This document shows, piece after piece, positions 53,522 to 62,849 of a stretch of 64,000 bases of DNA. The stretch covers positions 92,882 through 156,881 of the forward strand of contig NZ_JARRAE010000009.1 of the NCBI RefSeq assembly GCF_030376605.1, written 5' to 3'. Every line of letters starts with the position of its first letter. Within the stretch, counting starts at the first letter, position 1. Position numbers and translations under genes: made by a program. The DNA is from Pseudochrobactrum sp. sp1633. GTDB lineage: Bacteria; Pseudomonadota; Alphaproteobacteria; Rhizobiales; Rhizobiaceae. The notes beneath the pieces are model-generated. The model did no database searches and was not told where the DNA came from. It was given only the letters and a program-made list of their open reading frames with translations.

Positions 53522-54379
53522 TTAGCGTGTGCGGCTCAGACCGTCTTTCGCAGGCTTATATTGCGGATCAAGCTGCACAGCGCGGGCATAGGAAGCCGCA
53601 GCACGTTTCTTATCACCGCGATGCTCATAAACCAGCGCCTGATTAGCCCAGCTTTCAGCCACTTTGTCATCAAGCCCGATTGCCGTATTGAAGTCGTCAA
53701 AGGCATTGTCGTAATCGCCGAGCGCCGCATAGGAAATACCACGACCATTATAAGGCTCAGGCGCATTTGACTGCAGGGACGCTGCTGCCGAGAAATCTTC
53801 AATCGCCTGTTTATGCTGACCGCGCGCCTGATAGATCAGACCACGATTGTGATAGGCACGGCCGTCCGTCGTATCCAGCTGGATTGCACGGTTGAAGTCC
53901 AGCATGGCCTCATCGAGACGCCCCGCCTGACGATAAACATTGCCACGGCCGATATAAGCGGCATCATATTGCGGATTGATCTGAATGGCACGGCTGTAAT
54001 CCTGCACAGCTGCTGCATCATTTTTCAGATAACGCTGAATGAGCGCACGATTGGCATAGGCCTGATAATAATTTGCATCGAGCTGAATAGCTGTATCAAA
54101 ATCTTTCATCGCCTCACGGTAGCGTCCTGCCTTACCATAGGCTGAACCACGCACGTTAAAGCTCTCAGGATTGCGCGGGTTACTCTGGATAACATTTGTC
54201 AGCGAACCAATATTTTCGCTTGAGCCCTGCGCCAGATCAACTGGTGTCAGAATGGAGTTGGAAGTGCTTTGACACCCTGCCAGAGCAAGAACCGCACAGG
54301 ATGCTGCGGCCAGCAGGCTTTTGCGCAATATGTGACGCTGGCTGCGCAGAGTCAGACTTACACTTACCAAAGATGCCAT
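53522..54379 (-). CDS. TPR-repeat lipoprotein (NlpI-like)
   Basis: 285 residues. An N-terminal basic stretch precedes a hydrophobic core and lipobox LALAGC (Cys36), so it is a lipoprotein, probably in the outer membrane facing the periplasm. About six tetratricopeptide repeats follow, with the repeated pattern AYANRALIQRYLKNDAAAVQ and DYSRAIQINPQYDAAYIGRG. Such repeats are protein-binding scaffolds. NlpI-type proteins adapt peptidoglycan hydrolases and proteases. The partner is unknown. Confidence 0.85.
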   Translation of the reverse strand: MASLVSVSLTLRSQRHILRKSLLAAASCAVLALAGCQSTSNSILTPVDLAQGSSENIGSLTNVIQSNPRNPESFNVRGSAYGKAGRYREAMKDFDTAIQLDANYYQAYANRALIQRYLKNDAAAVQDYSRAIQINPQYDAAYIGRGNVYRQAGRLDEAMLDFNRAIQLDTTDGRAYHNRGLIYQARGQHKQAIEDFSAAASLQSNAPEPYNGRGISYAALGDYDNAFDDFNTAIGLDDKVAESWANQALVYEHRGDKKRAAASYARAVQLDPQYKPAKDGLSRTR

Positions 54380-55046
54380 TCATGCACTCCTCAAAAGCAG
54401 TATTATAAGTCTTCTCTTAGCAGAGAACCGCTAAAACTGCATATCATTAATTACAGCAGGTCAGAGCGTTACCGCTCAGGTTAAAGCATTTCGTGCGTAT
54501 AAATGACCTAAGGGAACAGTCACGGCATACGGCAATATAGAGTTAGATCGAGCCGCGGGTGCGATAGACGCAACACGTTCCAGCCCTGAATACCCACTCT
54601 GTCTTTTCGTGTAGCGCAGTCGTAAGCAGATCACAGCGGGATAAGTCATCAATCCGGTGGAGTGATTTTCCGCGAAGGCGGTAACCCGCCCTTAATCAAA
54701 CAGCTATGATTGCGCCACACAGAAAAAGGCGGCAGTGAATACTCACCCCACCTTAAAACTGTTTTTCAGCGATGCAAACATATCTGCACGTTCAACTTTT
54801 ACAATAAAGCTTTACATTCCATCAGATCGTATGATCTGCCCGCAAAGCCTGTATAAAAACAGAACCGTATATAAAGCAAAACGCACGATCGTGAGATCAT
54901 GCGCAAGCTAAATCAGTATATCTGATCTGAGGCTACACAACCATCGGGTGCGTAACCGGCAGACTTAGCGAGCCGCTCTACGCGACCTGCAATTAACTGG
55001 CCGCCAAGCAGCAAACTAGTTAACTGGTCGCTGAGCGACCGGCTAA
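54380..55046. other. Gene-free region with partial repeats of the rpsU 3' end
   Basis: I see no coding sequence or tRNA. A weak stem AAGGCGG with CCGCCC lies near 54675-54690. At the right side, CGAGCCGCT and CGCGACC occur at 54969-54987 with TC inserted between the blocks. They occur again at 55051-55067, inside the rpsU 3' end. Related TTAACTGG units lie at 54993 and 55020. GGTCGC-TGA-GCGACC (55026-55040) is a perfect small hairpin just after the rpsU stop and may end its transcript. Confidence 0.5.
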
Positions 55047-55277
55047 TTAACGAGCCGCTACGCGACCGCCGCCTACCAGACCTTCACGCTGTGCGCGCTT
55101 ACGAGCCAGCTTACGGGCGCGACGAACGGCTTCTGCCTTTTCGCGAGCGCGCTTTTCAGATGGCTTTTCATAATGACCGCGCATTTTCATTTCGCGGAAA
55201 ATACCTTCACGCTGCATCTTTTTCTTAAGAGCGCGGAGAGCCTGATCAACATTATTATCGCGTACGAGTACCTGCAC
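55047..55277 (-). CDS. rpsU: 30S ribosomal protein S21, GTG start
   Basis: 76 residues. The sequence [20 protein letters not shown], the [19 protein letters not shown] stretch and a strongly basic C-terminus ([15 protein letters not shown]) are standard S21. S21 is a small, late-assembly 30S protein near the anti-Shine-Dalgarno region that helps initiation. The start is GTG at 55277, with a weak GGAACGGGA site upstream. The C-terminal GGGRVAAR is encoded by a segment with a decayed copy just downstream. Confidence 0.93.
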   Translation of the reverse strand: MQVLVRDNNVDQALRALKKKMQREGIFREMKMRGHYEKPSEKRAREKAEAVRRARKLARKRAQREGLVGGGRVAAR

Positions 55278-55832
55278 GTGTAATCCCGTTCCGTTTCAGT
55301 TAGATTTTCAGTTTAGCCTGAAGGCATCGGTGAGCCTCAAAGACAACTCAGTCTGGCAGTTCCGCTAGGGAGCCGTCTGATGGCTGGAAATCTTAAGACT
55401 TCGCAACGGCCTTCCGATGCAAATTCGAGTGCCGTTTAACAGTCTCCGGCGTAATTGTCCACACAGAATCCGTAACACAGCGCCCTATCAGGCCTTATCA
55501 ACCTCATTATTACAGTTTTAACCGTAAAAATCACGTTTTATTTGTATTTTTCTGTGCGGGAGCTGCATCGTTTTTGAACGACAAGTGAAAATTTCATCCG
55601 GCATTTTACACAGATTCTCTGTCATTTTTATGTATCCCGCAGCAGCAGAACAAAGTGAGTCCTTCATGCAGCTATCCGATGATCATGCGGAGATGTTTCT
55701 GTCGTTTTTCAGCAAACAAAAACCGCATGATACGCCAAAACCCGTCGCAAAATGGCAAAGTTGGTGTCGGCATATGGTTTATCTTTAAACCAACAGGCGG
55801 AAAAATCTTCCGCGCCCAGATAAGGGGACATT
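55278..55832. promoter_or_regulatory. Long divergent intergenic region of rpsU and soxB
   Basis: 555 bp without a supported gene. A small frame at 55585-55788 lacks family features and is ignored. The right 250 bp is AT-rich and should hold the soxB promoter. The left part, transcribed toward rpsU, should carry its leader. I could not define promoter boxes or a known RNA motif. AAGGGGA lies before the soxB ATG. Confidence 0.4.
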
Positions 55833-57086
55833 ATGCGTAAGTTTTCAGTATTTGCAGTTGCCCGTGAAGCACTGCGCGGTAATAAAGGCTGGGAGCCGCA
55901 ATGGGCTTCGCCTGAGCCGCGCGCTCACTATGACGTGATTATTGTCGGCGGCGGCGGCCACGGTCTGGGTGCCGCCTATTATCTGGCCAAAGAACACGGC
56001 ATCACCAATATTGCAGTACTGGAAAAAGGCTGGATCGGCGGCGGCAATACCGGCCGCAACACCACAATCATCCGCTCGAACTATCTCTATGAAGAGAGCA
56101 TGAATATCTATGAGCATTCGCTCAAGATGTGGGAAGGTCTGTCGCAAGACCTCAATTACAACGTCATGTTCTCACCGCGTGGCGTGCTGATGCTGTCGCA
56201 CAATATCCATGACAAGCAATCCTTCAGCCGCCACATCAATGCCAACCGTCTTTATGGCATCGACAATGAATGGCTAACACCGGAGCAAGCCAAGGCCTAT
56301 TGCCCGCCGCTGAATATTTCACAAAATTCCCGCTATCCGATCAATGGCGCAGCACTTCAGCGTCGCGGCGGCGTTGCCCGTCACGACGCGGTGGCGTGGG
56401 GCTATGCCCGCGCGGCTTCCGACCGTGGTGTGCATATTATCCAGAATTGCGAAGTCCTTGGCATCCGTCGCAATGCAGACGGCAGTGTCAGCGGTGTTGA
56501 AACCAATCGCGGCTTTATCGGCGCCAAAAAAATCGGCGTCTCCGCCTCCGGCCACTCCTCGGTCATCATGAATATGGCTGATGTACGCGTGCCGCTGCAA
56601 AGCTCCCCGTTGCAGGCGCTTGTTTCTGAACCGATGAAGCCGATTGTTCCATGCGTGGTCATGTCCAATGCGGTGCATGCCTATATCTCCCAGTCCGACA
56701 AGGGCGAGTTCGTGATCGGCGCTGGCACCGATCAGTATAATTCCTACTCCCAGACCGGCGGCTTGCAGATCATCACCCATACGCTGGATGCGATCTGCGA
56801 ATTGTTCCCGATGTTCCGCCGCGTAAAAATGATGCGCCAATGGGGTGGTGTGACTGACAACACTGTCGATCGTGCGCCGATCCAGAGCAAAACGCCTGTG
56901 CCGAACTTGTTCGTCAATGCAGGCTGGGGCACCGGCGGTTTCAAGGCAACACCGGGTTCCGCCCATCTGTTCGCCCATCTGATTGCCCGTGGTGAGCCGC
57001 ACCCGCTGGCCGCAGGCTTCACGCTGGATCGCTTCCGCACCGGCCGCCTGATCGACGAAGCCGCCGCCGCCGCTGTAGCCCACTAA
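55833..57086 (+). CDS. soxB: Sarcosine oxidase beta subunit
   Basis: 417 residues. The FAD Rossmann motif DVIIVGGGGHGLGAAYYLA (34-52) is followed by the family motif GGGNTGRNTTIIRSNYLYE. RHDAVAWGYARAA contains His184, which corresponds to the His that carries covalent FMN in heterotetrameric sarcosine oxidases. C-terminal GWGTGGFKATPGSA completes the FAD site. It catalyses oxidation of sarcosine to glycine together with the alpha, gamma and delta subunits. It leads the soxBDAG operon, with only 11 nt before soxD. Confidence 0.95.
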   Translation: MRKFSVFAVAREALRGNKGWEPQWASPEPRAHYDVIIVGGGGHGLGAAYYLAKEHGITNIAVLEKGWIGGGNTGRNTTIIRSNYLYEESMNIYEHSLKMWEGLSQDLNYNVMFSPRGVLMLSHNIHDKQSFSRHINANRLYGIDNEWLTPEQAKAYCPPLNISQNSRYPINGAALQRRGGVARHDAVAWGYARAASDRGVHIIQNCEVLGIRRNADGSVSGVETNRGFIGAKKIGVSASGHSSVIMNMADVRVPLQSSPLQALVSEPMKPIVPCVVMSNAVHAYISQSDKGEFVIGAGTDQYNSYSQTGGLQIITHTLDAICELFPMFRRVKMMRQWGGVTDNTVDRAPIQSKTPVPNLFVNAGWGTGGFKATPGSAHLFAHLIARGEPHPLAAGFTLDRFRTGRLIDEAAAAAVAH

Positions 57087-57097
57087 GGATAATTATC

Positions 57098-57424
57098 ATG
57101 CTTTTGATCCATTGCCCTTATTGCGGCGAAGACCGCTCAGAGCTGGAATTCCGTCATGCTCATGATGCTCATATTGCCCGTCCGACCAATATAACCGAAC
57201 TCAGTGACGAAGAATTCGTTGAGTTTCTCTATTGGCGCGACAATCCCAAAGGCGTGATCTTTGAACGCTGGCGGCATATTCACGGCTGCGGTCGCTTCTT
57301 CAATGCCGCACGCGACACGGTGAGCGACAGGTTTCTGCTCACCTATAAAGCCGGAGAGCCGAAACCGGATCTCAGTAAACTCACACAGACGAACAGTGTT
57401 GCGGCCAAGGAGAGTGGTAAATGA
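57098..57424 (+). CDS. soxD: Sarcosine oxidase delta subunit
   Basis: 108 residues. The zinc site expected for SoxD is present: CPYC (Cys6, Cys9) and HIHGCGRFF (His60/62, Cys64). The small subunit stabilises the tetramer. The ATG follows AAGGA, and the stop overlaps soxA by 4 nt (ATGA). Confidence 0.93.
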   Translation: MLLIHCPYCGEDRSELEFRHAHDAHIARPTNITELSDEEFVEFLYWRDNPKGVIFERWRHIHGCGRFFNAARDTVSDRFLLTYKAGEPKPDLSKLTQTNSVAAKESGK

Positions 57425-60414
57425 GCGGCTCAAAACGCATTACTGGCAAAGGCCGTCTGACACCGGCGAAAACCGCACGCTTCACCTTTGACGGCAAGAC
57501 CTATACGGCACTGACAGGTGATACTGTCGCTTCTGCGCTGCTTGCCCATGATATTCACCTAATCGGGCGCTCATTCAAATATCACCGTCCGCGCGGCTTT
57601 TTGTCCGCAGGGCCGGAAGAGCCGAATGCACTGCTGGATATTTCCCGCGACAAAGCCCATCGCCAGCCGAATGTGCGTGCAACCGTGCAGGAAGTCTTCG
57701 ACGGCATGCACTCAGAATCGCAAAATCGCTGGCCGTCGCTGTCTTTCGACATTGGCGCAGTGAATGATCTGTTCTCGCCTTTCTTCGGTGCAGGCTTCTA
57801 TTACAAGACCTTTATGTGGCCGAGAAAAGCGTGGGAGAAGGTCTACGAGCCGATTATTCGTCGCGCTGCTGGTCTTGGTGTAACACCAACAGAACCCGAT
57901 CCTGACCGCTATGCAGGCCGCTATGAGCATTGCGACGTACTGGTTGTCGGCGCAGGTGTAGCAGGCTTAAGCGCAGCTCTGGCTGCTGCCCGCACCGGAG
58001 CCAAAGTCATTCTCTGCGATGAACAGCCTGAGGTTGGCGGTGCCCTGCACCATGAAAACGGCACCAAGATCGACGGGCAAGATGGTTTTGCGTGGGCGCA
58101 GGCGACAGCGGTTGAACTCAATGCAATGCCGAATGTGCGCGTACTCACCCGCACCACGGCTTTCGGCTATTACAACCATAATTTCGTGGCTTTGGCCGAA
58201 CGTGTCAGCGATCACATCGCGCTGCCGGAGAAAAACACCGCCCGTGAGCGCCTGTGGCAGGTGCGTGCCAAGCGCGTGATTCTCGCCAATGGCTCTATTG
58301 AACGCCATATGGTCTTTGCCAATAATGACCGTCCGGGTGTGATGCTGGCCTCGGCTGCCCGCACTTATCTCAATCATTTCGGTGTGGCTGTCGGCTCGCA
58401 TGTCGGCGTTTTCACTAGTCATGACAGCGCCTATGAAGCCGCCTTTGATCTGAAAAATGCAGGCGTTGATATTCCGGTGATTGTCGATGCCCGCGCCCAT
58501 CCGGGGGAAGCGGTGCTGGCAGAAGCCCGCCGGTTGAATATTCCGGTACTGACCAATCATTGTGTGCTGACCGTTGGCGGAAAACTACGGGTCAAATCCA
58601 TGACGGTTGCTACCAATGGCGCAAAATCAGGCCGCAAATACACAATTGATGCGCTGATTACCTCCTCCGGCTGGACACCATCCGTGCATTTATTCTCGCA
58701 ATCGCGCGGCAAGCTGCGTTTTGATGATGCACATCAGCGCTTCCTGCCTGATATCTATGCGCAGCCTTCTGTCAGTATCGGCACCTGTAATGGGACGGAT
58801 GATCTGCAGGCAACCATTGATGAAGCCATTGCGGCAGGCACCTCTGCCGGTATTGCAACCGGCGGCAAAGCCAATGGCACAGCCAGCATCAACGGTACCA
58901 CAGCCTATAGCTGGAGCGGTGGCATGGTCGGCGCGACGGCCGGTGCAGGCCCCGACAGCAATGTGAAAGCCTTTATCGACTTCCAGCACGATGTCTGCGC
59001 CAAGGATATCCGCAATGCCGTGCGCGAAGGCATGCACTCTATCGAGCATATCAAACGCTTCACCACCAACGGCATGGCATCCGATCAGGGCAAAATGTCC
59101 AATATGCACGGACTGGCGATTGCTTCGGAAGCGCTCAACAAGCCGATCCCGCAGGTAGGCCTTACCACCTTCCGCCAGCCCTATACGCCGGTGACTTTCG
59201 GCACGCTGATCAATTCCTCGCGTGATCATCTGTTTGATCCGGCACGCCAGACAGCCCTGCATCAGTTTGAAGAGAAAAACGGTGCAGTCTATGAGGATGT
59301 CGGCAACTGGAAACGCGCATGGTATTATCCGCAGGCCGGTGAAACCATGCATGATGCGGTTTCCCGCGAGTGCAAAACCGTGCGCGAAGTGGCCGGTATT
59401 TTTGATGCCTCCACCTTGGGCAAGATCGAGGTTGTCGGCCCCGATGCGGCTGAGTTCCTCAATCTGATGTATACAAACGCGTGGGATACACTGAAACCGG
59501 GTCGTTGCCGCTATGGTATCATGACCGGTGAAGACGGTTTCGTGATGGATGATGGTGTCGTCGGCCGCATGGCACATGACCGCTTCCACGTTACCACCAC
59601 AACCGGCGGCGCACCGCGTGTTCTCAACCATATGGAGGATTATCTCCAGACCGAGTTCCCGCATCTCAATGTCTGGCTGACATCAGCCACAGAGCAATGG
59701 GCGGTGATTGCCGTTCAGGGGCCGAAAGCCCGTGAGATCATTGCGCCATTTGTTGAAGGCATTGATATTTCCAACGAAGCCTTCCCGCATATGAGCGTGG
59801 CTGAAGGTACATTCTGCGGCGTGCCTACCCGTCTGTTCCGCATGTCCTTTACCGGCGAGCTGGGCTTTGAAATCAACGTCCCTGCCGATTACGGCCAGTC
59901 CGTGCTGGAACAAGTGTGGGAACGTGCAAAGTCTATGGGCGCGTGCCTCTATGGCACGGAAACCATGCACGTTCTTCGCGCCGAAAAAGGCTATATCATT
60001 GTCGGTCAGGATACGGACGGTACTCTGACGCCGCATGATGCAGCGGTCGGCTGGGCAGTCTCGAAAAAGAAAACCGACTTTGTTGGTATCCGTGGTATGC
60101 GCCGCCCTGATCTGGTGGCCGAAGGCCGCAAACAACTGGTCGGGTTGTTGACCAAGAACCCGAACACAGTGCTGGATGAAGGCGCGCAGATCGTTGCCGA
60201 TCCGAACCAGCCGAAGCCAATGAAAATGCTCGGTCACGTCACCTCCTCTTACTGGTCGTCCAATCTCGGACGCTCCATTGCGATGGCTGTAGTGCATGAC
60301 GGATTTAATCTGCATGGCAAAACTCTGTTCGTGCCGATGTTGGATCGTGTGATTGAAGTTGAAGTAACCGGCCCCGTCTTTATTGACGAAAAGGGAGAGC
60401 GCCTGCATGTCTAA
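57421..60414 (+). CDS. soxA: Sarcosine oxidase alpha subunit
   Basis: 997 residues. The N-terminal ferredoxin-like domain has FTFDGKTYTALTGDTVASAL and the RSFKYHRPRGFLSAGPEEPN motif. A NAD-binding Rossmann domain (VLVVGAGVAGLSAALAAA, about 172-190) is followed by a linker. The C-terminal half (about 600-997) is an aminomethyltransferase (GcvT)-like folate domain (FRQPYTPVTFG, then the GRCRYGIMTGEDGFVMDDGV segment). It binds tetrahydrofolate and captures the formaldehyde from sarcosine as 5,10-methylene-THF. It overlaps both soxD and soxG. Confidence 0.95.
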   Translation: MSGSKRITGKGRLTPAKTARFTFDGKTYTALTGDTVASALLAHDIHLIGRSFKYHRPRGFLSAGPEEPNALLDISRDKAHRQPNVRATVQEVFDGMHSESQNRWPSLSFDIGAVNDLFSPFFGAGFYYKTFMWPRKAWEKVYEPIIRRAAGLGVTPTEPDPDRYAGRYEHCDVLVVGAGVAGLSAALAAARTGAKVILCDEQPEVGGALHHENGTKIDGQDGFAWAQATAVELNAMPNVRVLTRTTAFGYYNHNFVALAERVSDHIALPEKNTARERLWQVRAKRVILANGSIERHMVFANNDRPGVMLASAARTYLNHFGVAVGSHVGVFTSHDSAYEAAFDLKNAGVDIPVIVDARAHPGEAVLAEARRLNIPVLTNHCVLTVGGKLRVKSMTVATNGAKSGRKYTIDALITSSGWTPSVHLFSQSRGKLRFDDAHQRFLPDIYAQPSVSIGTCNGTDDLQATIDEAIAAGTSAGIATGGKANGTASINGTTAYSWSGGMVGATAGAGPDSNVKAFIDFQHDVCAKDIRNAVREGMHSIEHIKRFTTNGMASDQGKMSNMHGLAIASEALNKPIPQVGLTTFRQPYTPVTFGTLINSSRDHLFDPARQTALHQFEEKNGAVYEDVGNWKRAWYYPQAGETMHDAVSRECKTVREVAGIFDASTLGKIEVVGPDAAEFLNLMYTNAWDTLKPGRCRYGIMTGEDGFVMDDGVVGRMAHDRFHVTTTTGGAPRVLNHMEDYLQTEFPHLNVWLTSATEQWAVIAVQGPKAREIIAPFVEGIDISNEAFPHMSVAEGTFCGVPTRLFRMSFTGELGFEINVPADYGQSVLEQVWERAKSMGACLYGTETMHVLRAEKGYIIVGQDTDGTLTPHDAAVGWAVSKKKTDFVGIRGMRRPDLVAEGRKQLVGLLTKNPNTVLDEGAQIVADPNQPKPMKMLGHVTSSYWSSNLGRSIAMAVVHDGFNLHGKTLFVPMLDRVIEVEVTGPVFIDEKGERLHV

Positions 60415-60964
60415 TTCCGAAGAAAAAGCACAGCGCGTCACTGTTCTGGGCAACCGTCGTGCCAGTAACGGTTCGGTGCAAATCACTCCGGCAGAACCGG
60501 CAGAGCGCATTTCACTGCGCGCCCGTGCCAATGATGTTGCAGCCCTGTCCAAAGCCCTTGGCGTCACCCTGCCGCAGAAACCAAAACACAGCGCCACCAA
60601 AGGCAAACGCTCGGCGCTGTGGCTGGGGCCTGATGAATGGCTGGTGATCGATACCGGCGGACAATCACCTTTCGCAGATCTGCAAGGCGTTGAAACGCTG
60701 CACGCCGCCACCGATGTGTCTCACCGCAATATCGGCATCATCATTTCCGGCGAAGGCGCAGAGGCAACCATCAATGCCGGTTGTCCGCAGGACTTGTCGC
60801 TATCGGCATTTCCCGTCGGCGCAGCTTCCCGCACTATCTTCGGCAAAGCTGAGATTGTACTATGGCGTCTCTCAGAAACAGAATTCCGACTGGAATGCTG
60901 GCGCTCCTTCGGCACCTATGTTTTCGGCTTGCTGAGCGAAGGGGCACTGGATGCGGCTGTTTAA
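60407..60964 (+). CDS. soxG: Sarcosine oxidase gamma subunit
   Basis: 185 residues from ATG 60407, with AGGGAG 9 nt upstream and an 8-nt overlap with soxA. A TTG at 60383 is an unlikely alternative. The fold is GcvT-like and small: LWLGPDEWLVIDTGG and AATDVSHRNIGIIISGEGAE are typical SoxG wording. It completes the tetramer and closes the operon. Genes for glyA or formyl-THF hydrolase, often nearby, are not in the window. Confidence 0.92.
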   Translation: MSNSEEKAQRVTVLGNRRASNGSVQITPAEPAERISLRARANDVAALSKALGVTLPQKPKHSATKGKRSALWLGPDEWLVIDTGGQSPFADLQGVETLHAATDVSHRNIGIIISGEGAEATINAGCPQDLSLSAFPVGAASRTIFGKAEIVLWRLSETEFRLECWRSFGTYVFGLLSEGALDAAV

Positions 60965-61150
60965 GCCGGTTCTCTCAACGTCCTGAAACTGTCATAATTC
61001 CATCTTATAGCACCGCGTCTCCCCTGAGACGCGGTGCTTTTATTTGAGCAAACATCAATAGCTTTAATGTGATTGTTCATTTACAGCAGGCCGCTCTAAA
61101 GCATCTTTTGCGCCGCATTGCCCTCTTCTGTTTTGACAAGCACCATTTTC

Positions 61151-62332
61151 ATGACCATTCAAAAACGCCTCATCATCAATTTCACAGGTTATGAAGGACT
61201 GCACCCTAAAGCAGTGCGCGTGCGTCATCGCAAGGTCATGAGCGATTTTGACAAGCTCTGGGGCACAAAAACCGCAATATCGCCAATGCTGGACACTGCC
61301 AACGGCAGCGGCACCATGCTGGTGACCGCCAAAGGTGAAAACTGGGAAACGCAAAGCGCGTTTTGTCAGTTCGGCACCGCAGATATTTTCGATGAATATG
61401 CAGCGCGTTCCCTGCCACACCGCTTGTTCACCGGCAGTCGCGCTTTTCTGAACATTCTCTTCACCGGCACTTTATGGCGTTACGCCCGCACCAGCTGGCG
61501 CTTTGTCATGTTTTTCATGTGGCCGTTTCTGATGGTGCTGGCCATGCTGGCCTTAACGCTTGGCATCACAGCAGCACCGGTACTAGCCGGTTTGTCACCA
61601 CTGCATATGCTCTGGTCGTTACCGCTGGCGCTTGGCATTTGCTACGGACTGATACGGGCACTCGATGAAAAACTCTTCATCTCCTATCTGCTCGACGACT
61701 GGTCAGCCGCCTATGACCGAATTTATGATAAGAGTGTCAGCCTGCGCCAACGTAAACATGCTTTCGCGCAGATGCTCGCAGAAAAGCTGCGCAGTAGTGA
61801 TGCCGATGAAGTCATCATCATGGGACACAGCCTCGGCACAGTACCGGCGATAGAAGCACTGGCTGAAGTCTGGCGCACTGAGCCGGAACTCCTGCGTAAA
61901 CAGCCGGTCTCTTTGCTTGCTGCCGGTTCCTGCCTGCTGATGATTGCTCTGCACCCACGCGCCAAAACCCTGCGGGAAGATGTACGCGTGCTGCTCAATG
62001 ACAGTCCGGTTTTCTGGGCAGAGTTTCAGGCACTGACAGATATCATCCATTTTTACAATTCAGAGCCTGCCAAGGCGCTGAAGATTCAAACAGGCAATCC
62101 ACCGCTGATCAGCCATATCCGGTTCAAACACATTCACTCCCCTGCCCGCTACAAACAGGCCAAGGGCAATTTCTTCAAAATGCATTTGCTGTTTATTTCC
62201 GGCAGCCAGAAGAAAAACGCCTATGATATCGGCATGTTCCTGCATGGGCCCTTTGCACTCAAAGAGTTGCTGACCGATTACCCCGATCAGCCTGCACCGC
62301 TTGAAGACATCAGCAACAAAAAAGCCCGCTAA
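61151..62332 (+). CDS. Membrane protein with alpha/beta-hydrolase-like GHSLG motif, function unknown
   Basis: 393 residues from ATG 61151. Earlier in-frame starts (61118) have no ribosome site. A soluble N-terminal part (about 1-110) is followed by two hydrophobic segments (FVMFFMWPFLMVLAMLALTL; LSPLHMLWSLPLALGICYGL). The C-terminal region has VIIMGHSLGTVPAIEALAEV (Ser227), the nucleophile elbow of lipases and esterases. The catalytic Asp and His are not clear. I do not recognise a named family. It could be a membrane-tethered esterase or a degenerate hydrolase. It stands alone after sox and before a bidirectional terminator that overlaps its stop. Confidence 0.55.
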   Translation: MTIQKRLIINFTGYEGLHPKAVRVRHRKVMSDFDKLWGTKTAISPMLDTANGSGTMLVTAKGENWETQSAFCQFGTADIFDEYAARSLPHRLFTGSRAFLNILFTGTLWRYARTSWRFVMFFMWPFLMVLAMLALTLGITAAPVLAGLSPLHMLWSLPLALGICYGLIRALDEKLFISYLLDDWSAAYDRIYDKSVSLRQRKHAFAQMLAEKLRSSDADEVIIMGHSLGTVPAIEALAEVWRTEPELLRKQPVSLLAAGSCLLMIALHPRAKTLREDVRVLLNDSPVFWAEFQALTDIIHFYNSEPAKALKIQTGNPPLISHIRFKHIHSPARYKQAKGNFFKMHLLFISGSQKKNAYDIGMFLHGPFALKELLTDYPDQPAPLEDISNKKAR

Positions 62333-62347
62333 AAGCGGGCTTTTTTA
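62321..62347. terminator. Bidirectional terminator
   Basis: AAAAAAGCCCGCT and AGCGGGCTTTTTT flank AAA. The left arm overlaps the stop codon region of the membrane protein gene, and the right edge touches the stop of the convergent MaoC-like gene. Confidence 0.85.
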
Positions 62348-62818
62348 TTATTCTTGCGGAGGAACAACAGCGATGGTCAACCACCGTGCAGTCAAAGCCG
62401 GCTTGACCAGTCCTTCCACTTCCAGTGTCACGTCATAATGATTGACCACACGACCGGAAGGACGGATATCGGCATCAGCCAGTTTGAAACGGGCACGCAC
62501 ACGGGTACCGGTTTTCACCGGCGACATGAAACGCACACTGTCAAAGCCGTAATTAATGCCCATCGTTGCGCCCTGCAGCATCGGTAGCGCTTCAAACGCC
62601 AAAGTCGAAAGCAATGAAATCGTCAGAAAACCATGAGCAATCGTGCCGCCGAAAGGTGTTTCTGCCGCACGCACCGGATCCACATGAATAAACTGATGAT
62701 CATCCGTTGCATCCGCAAACTGGTTGATCATATCCTGTGTGACCACACGCCACTCGGAGCAGCCGATTTCTGTACCGATTGCTTCACGCAGCTGATCCAG
62801 AGTAATCGCATCTTTCAT
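62348..62818 (-). CDS. MaoC-family (hotdog) dehydratase-like protein
   Basis: 156 residues. The R-hydratase motif FADATDDHQFIHVDPVRAAE carries the catalytic Asp and His, and GGTIAHGFLTISLLSTL follows. Hotdog-fold MaoC proteins hydrate (R)-enoyl-CoA or related thioesters. It is cytoplasmic. It lies 31 nt after the HAD gene on the same strand, though no functional link is evident. The NodN-like subgroup is equally plausible. Confidence 0.85.
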   Translation of the reverse strand: MKDAITLDQLREAIGTEIGCSEWRVVTQDMINQFADATDDHQFIHVDPVRAAETPFGGTIAHGFLTISLLSTLAFEALPMLQGATMGINYGFDSVRFMSPVKTGTRVRARFKLADADIRPSGRVVNHYDVTLEVEGLVKPALTARWLTIAVVPPQE

Positions 62819-62849
62819 TGCTATAGACCTTTATGATGGATTCGCACTT

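Noticed and set aside
53960..54140. Repetitive pattern suggesting a DNA repeat array
   Set aside because: It is explained by the TPR repeats of the encoded lipoprotein.
55585..55788. 67-codon frame upstream of soxB
   Set aside because: It has no ribosome site, no family features, and ends just before the soxB leader.
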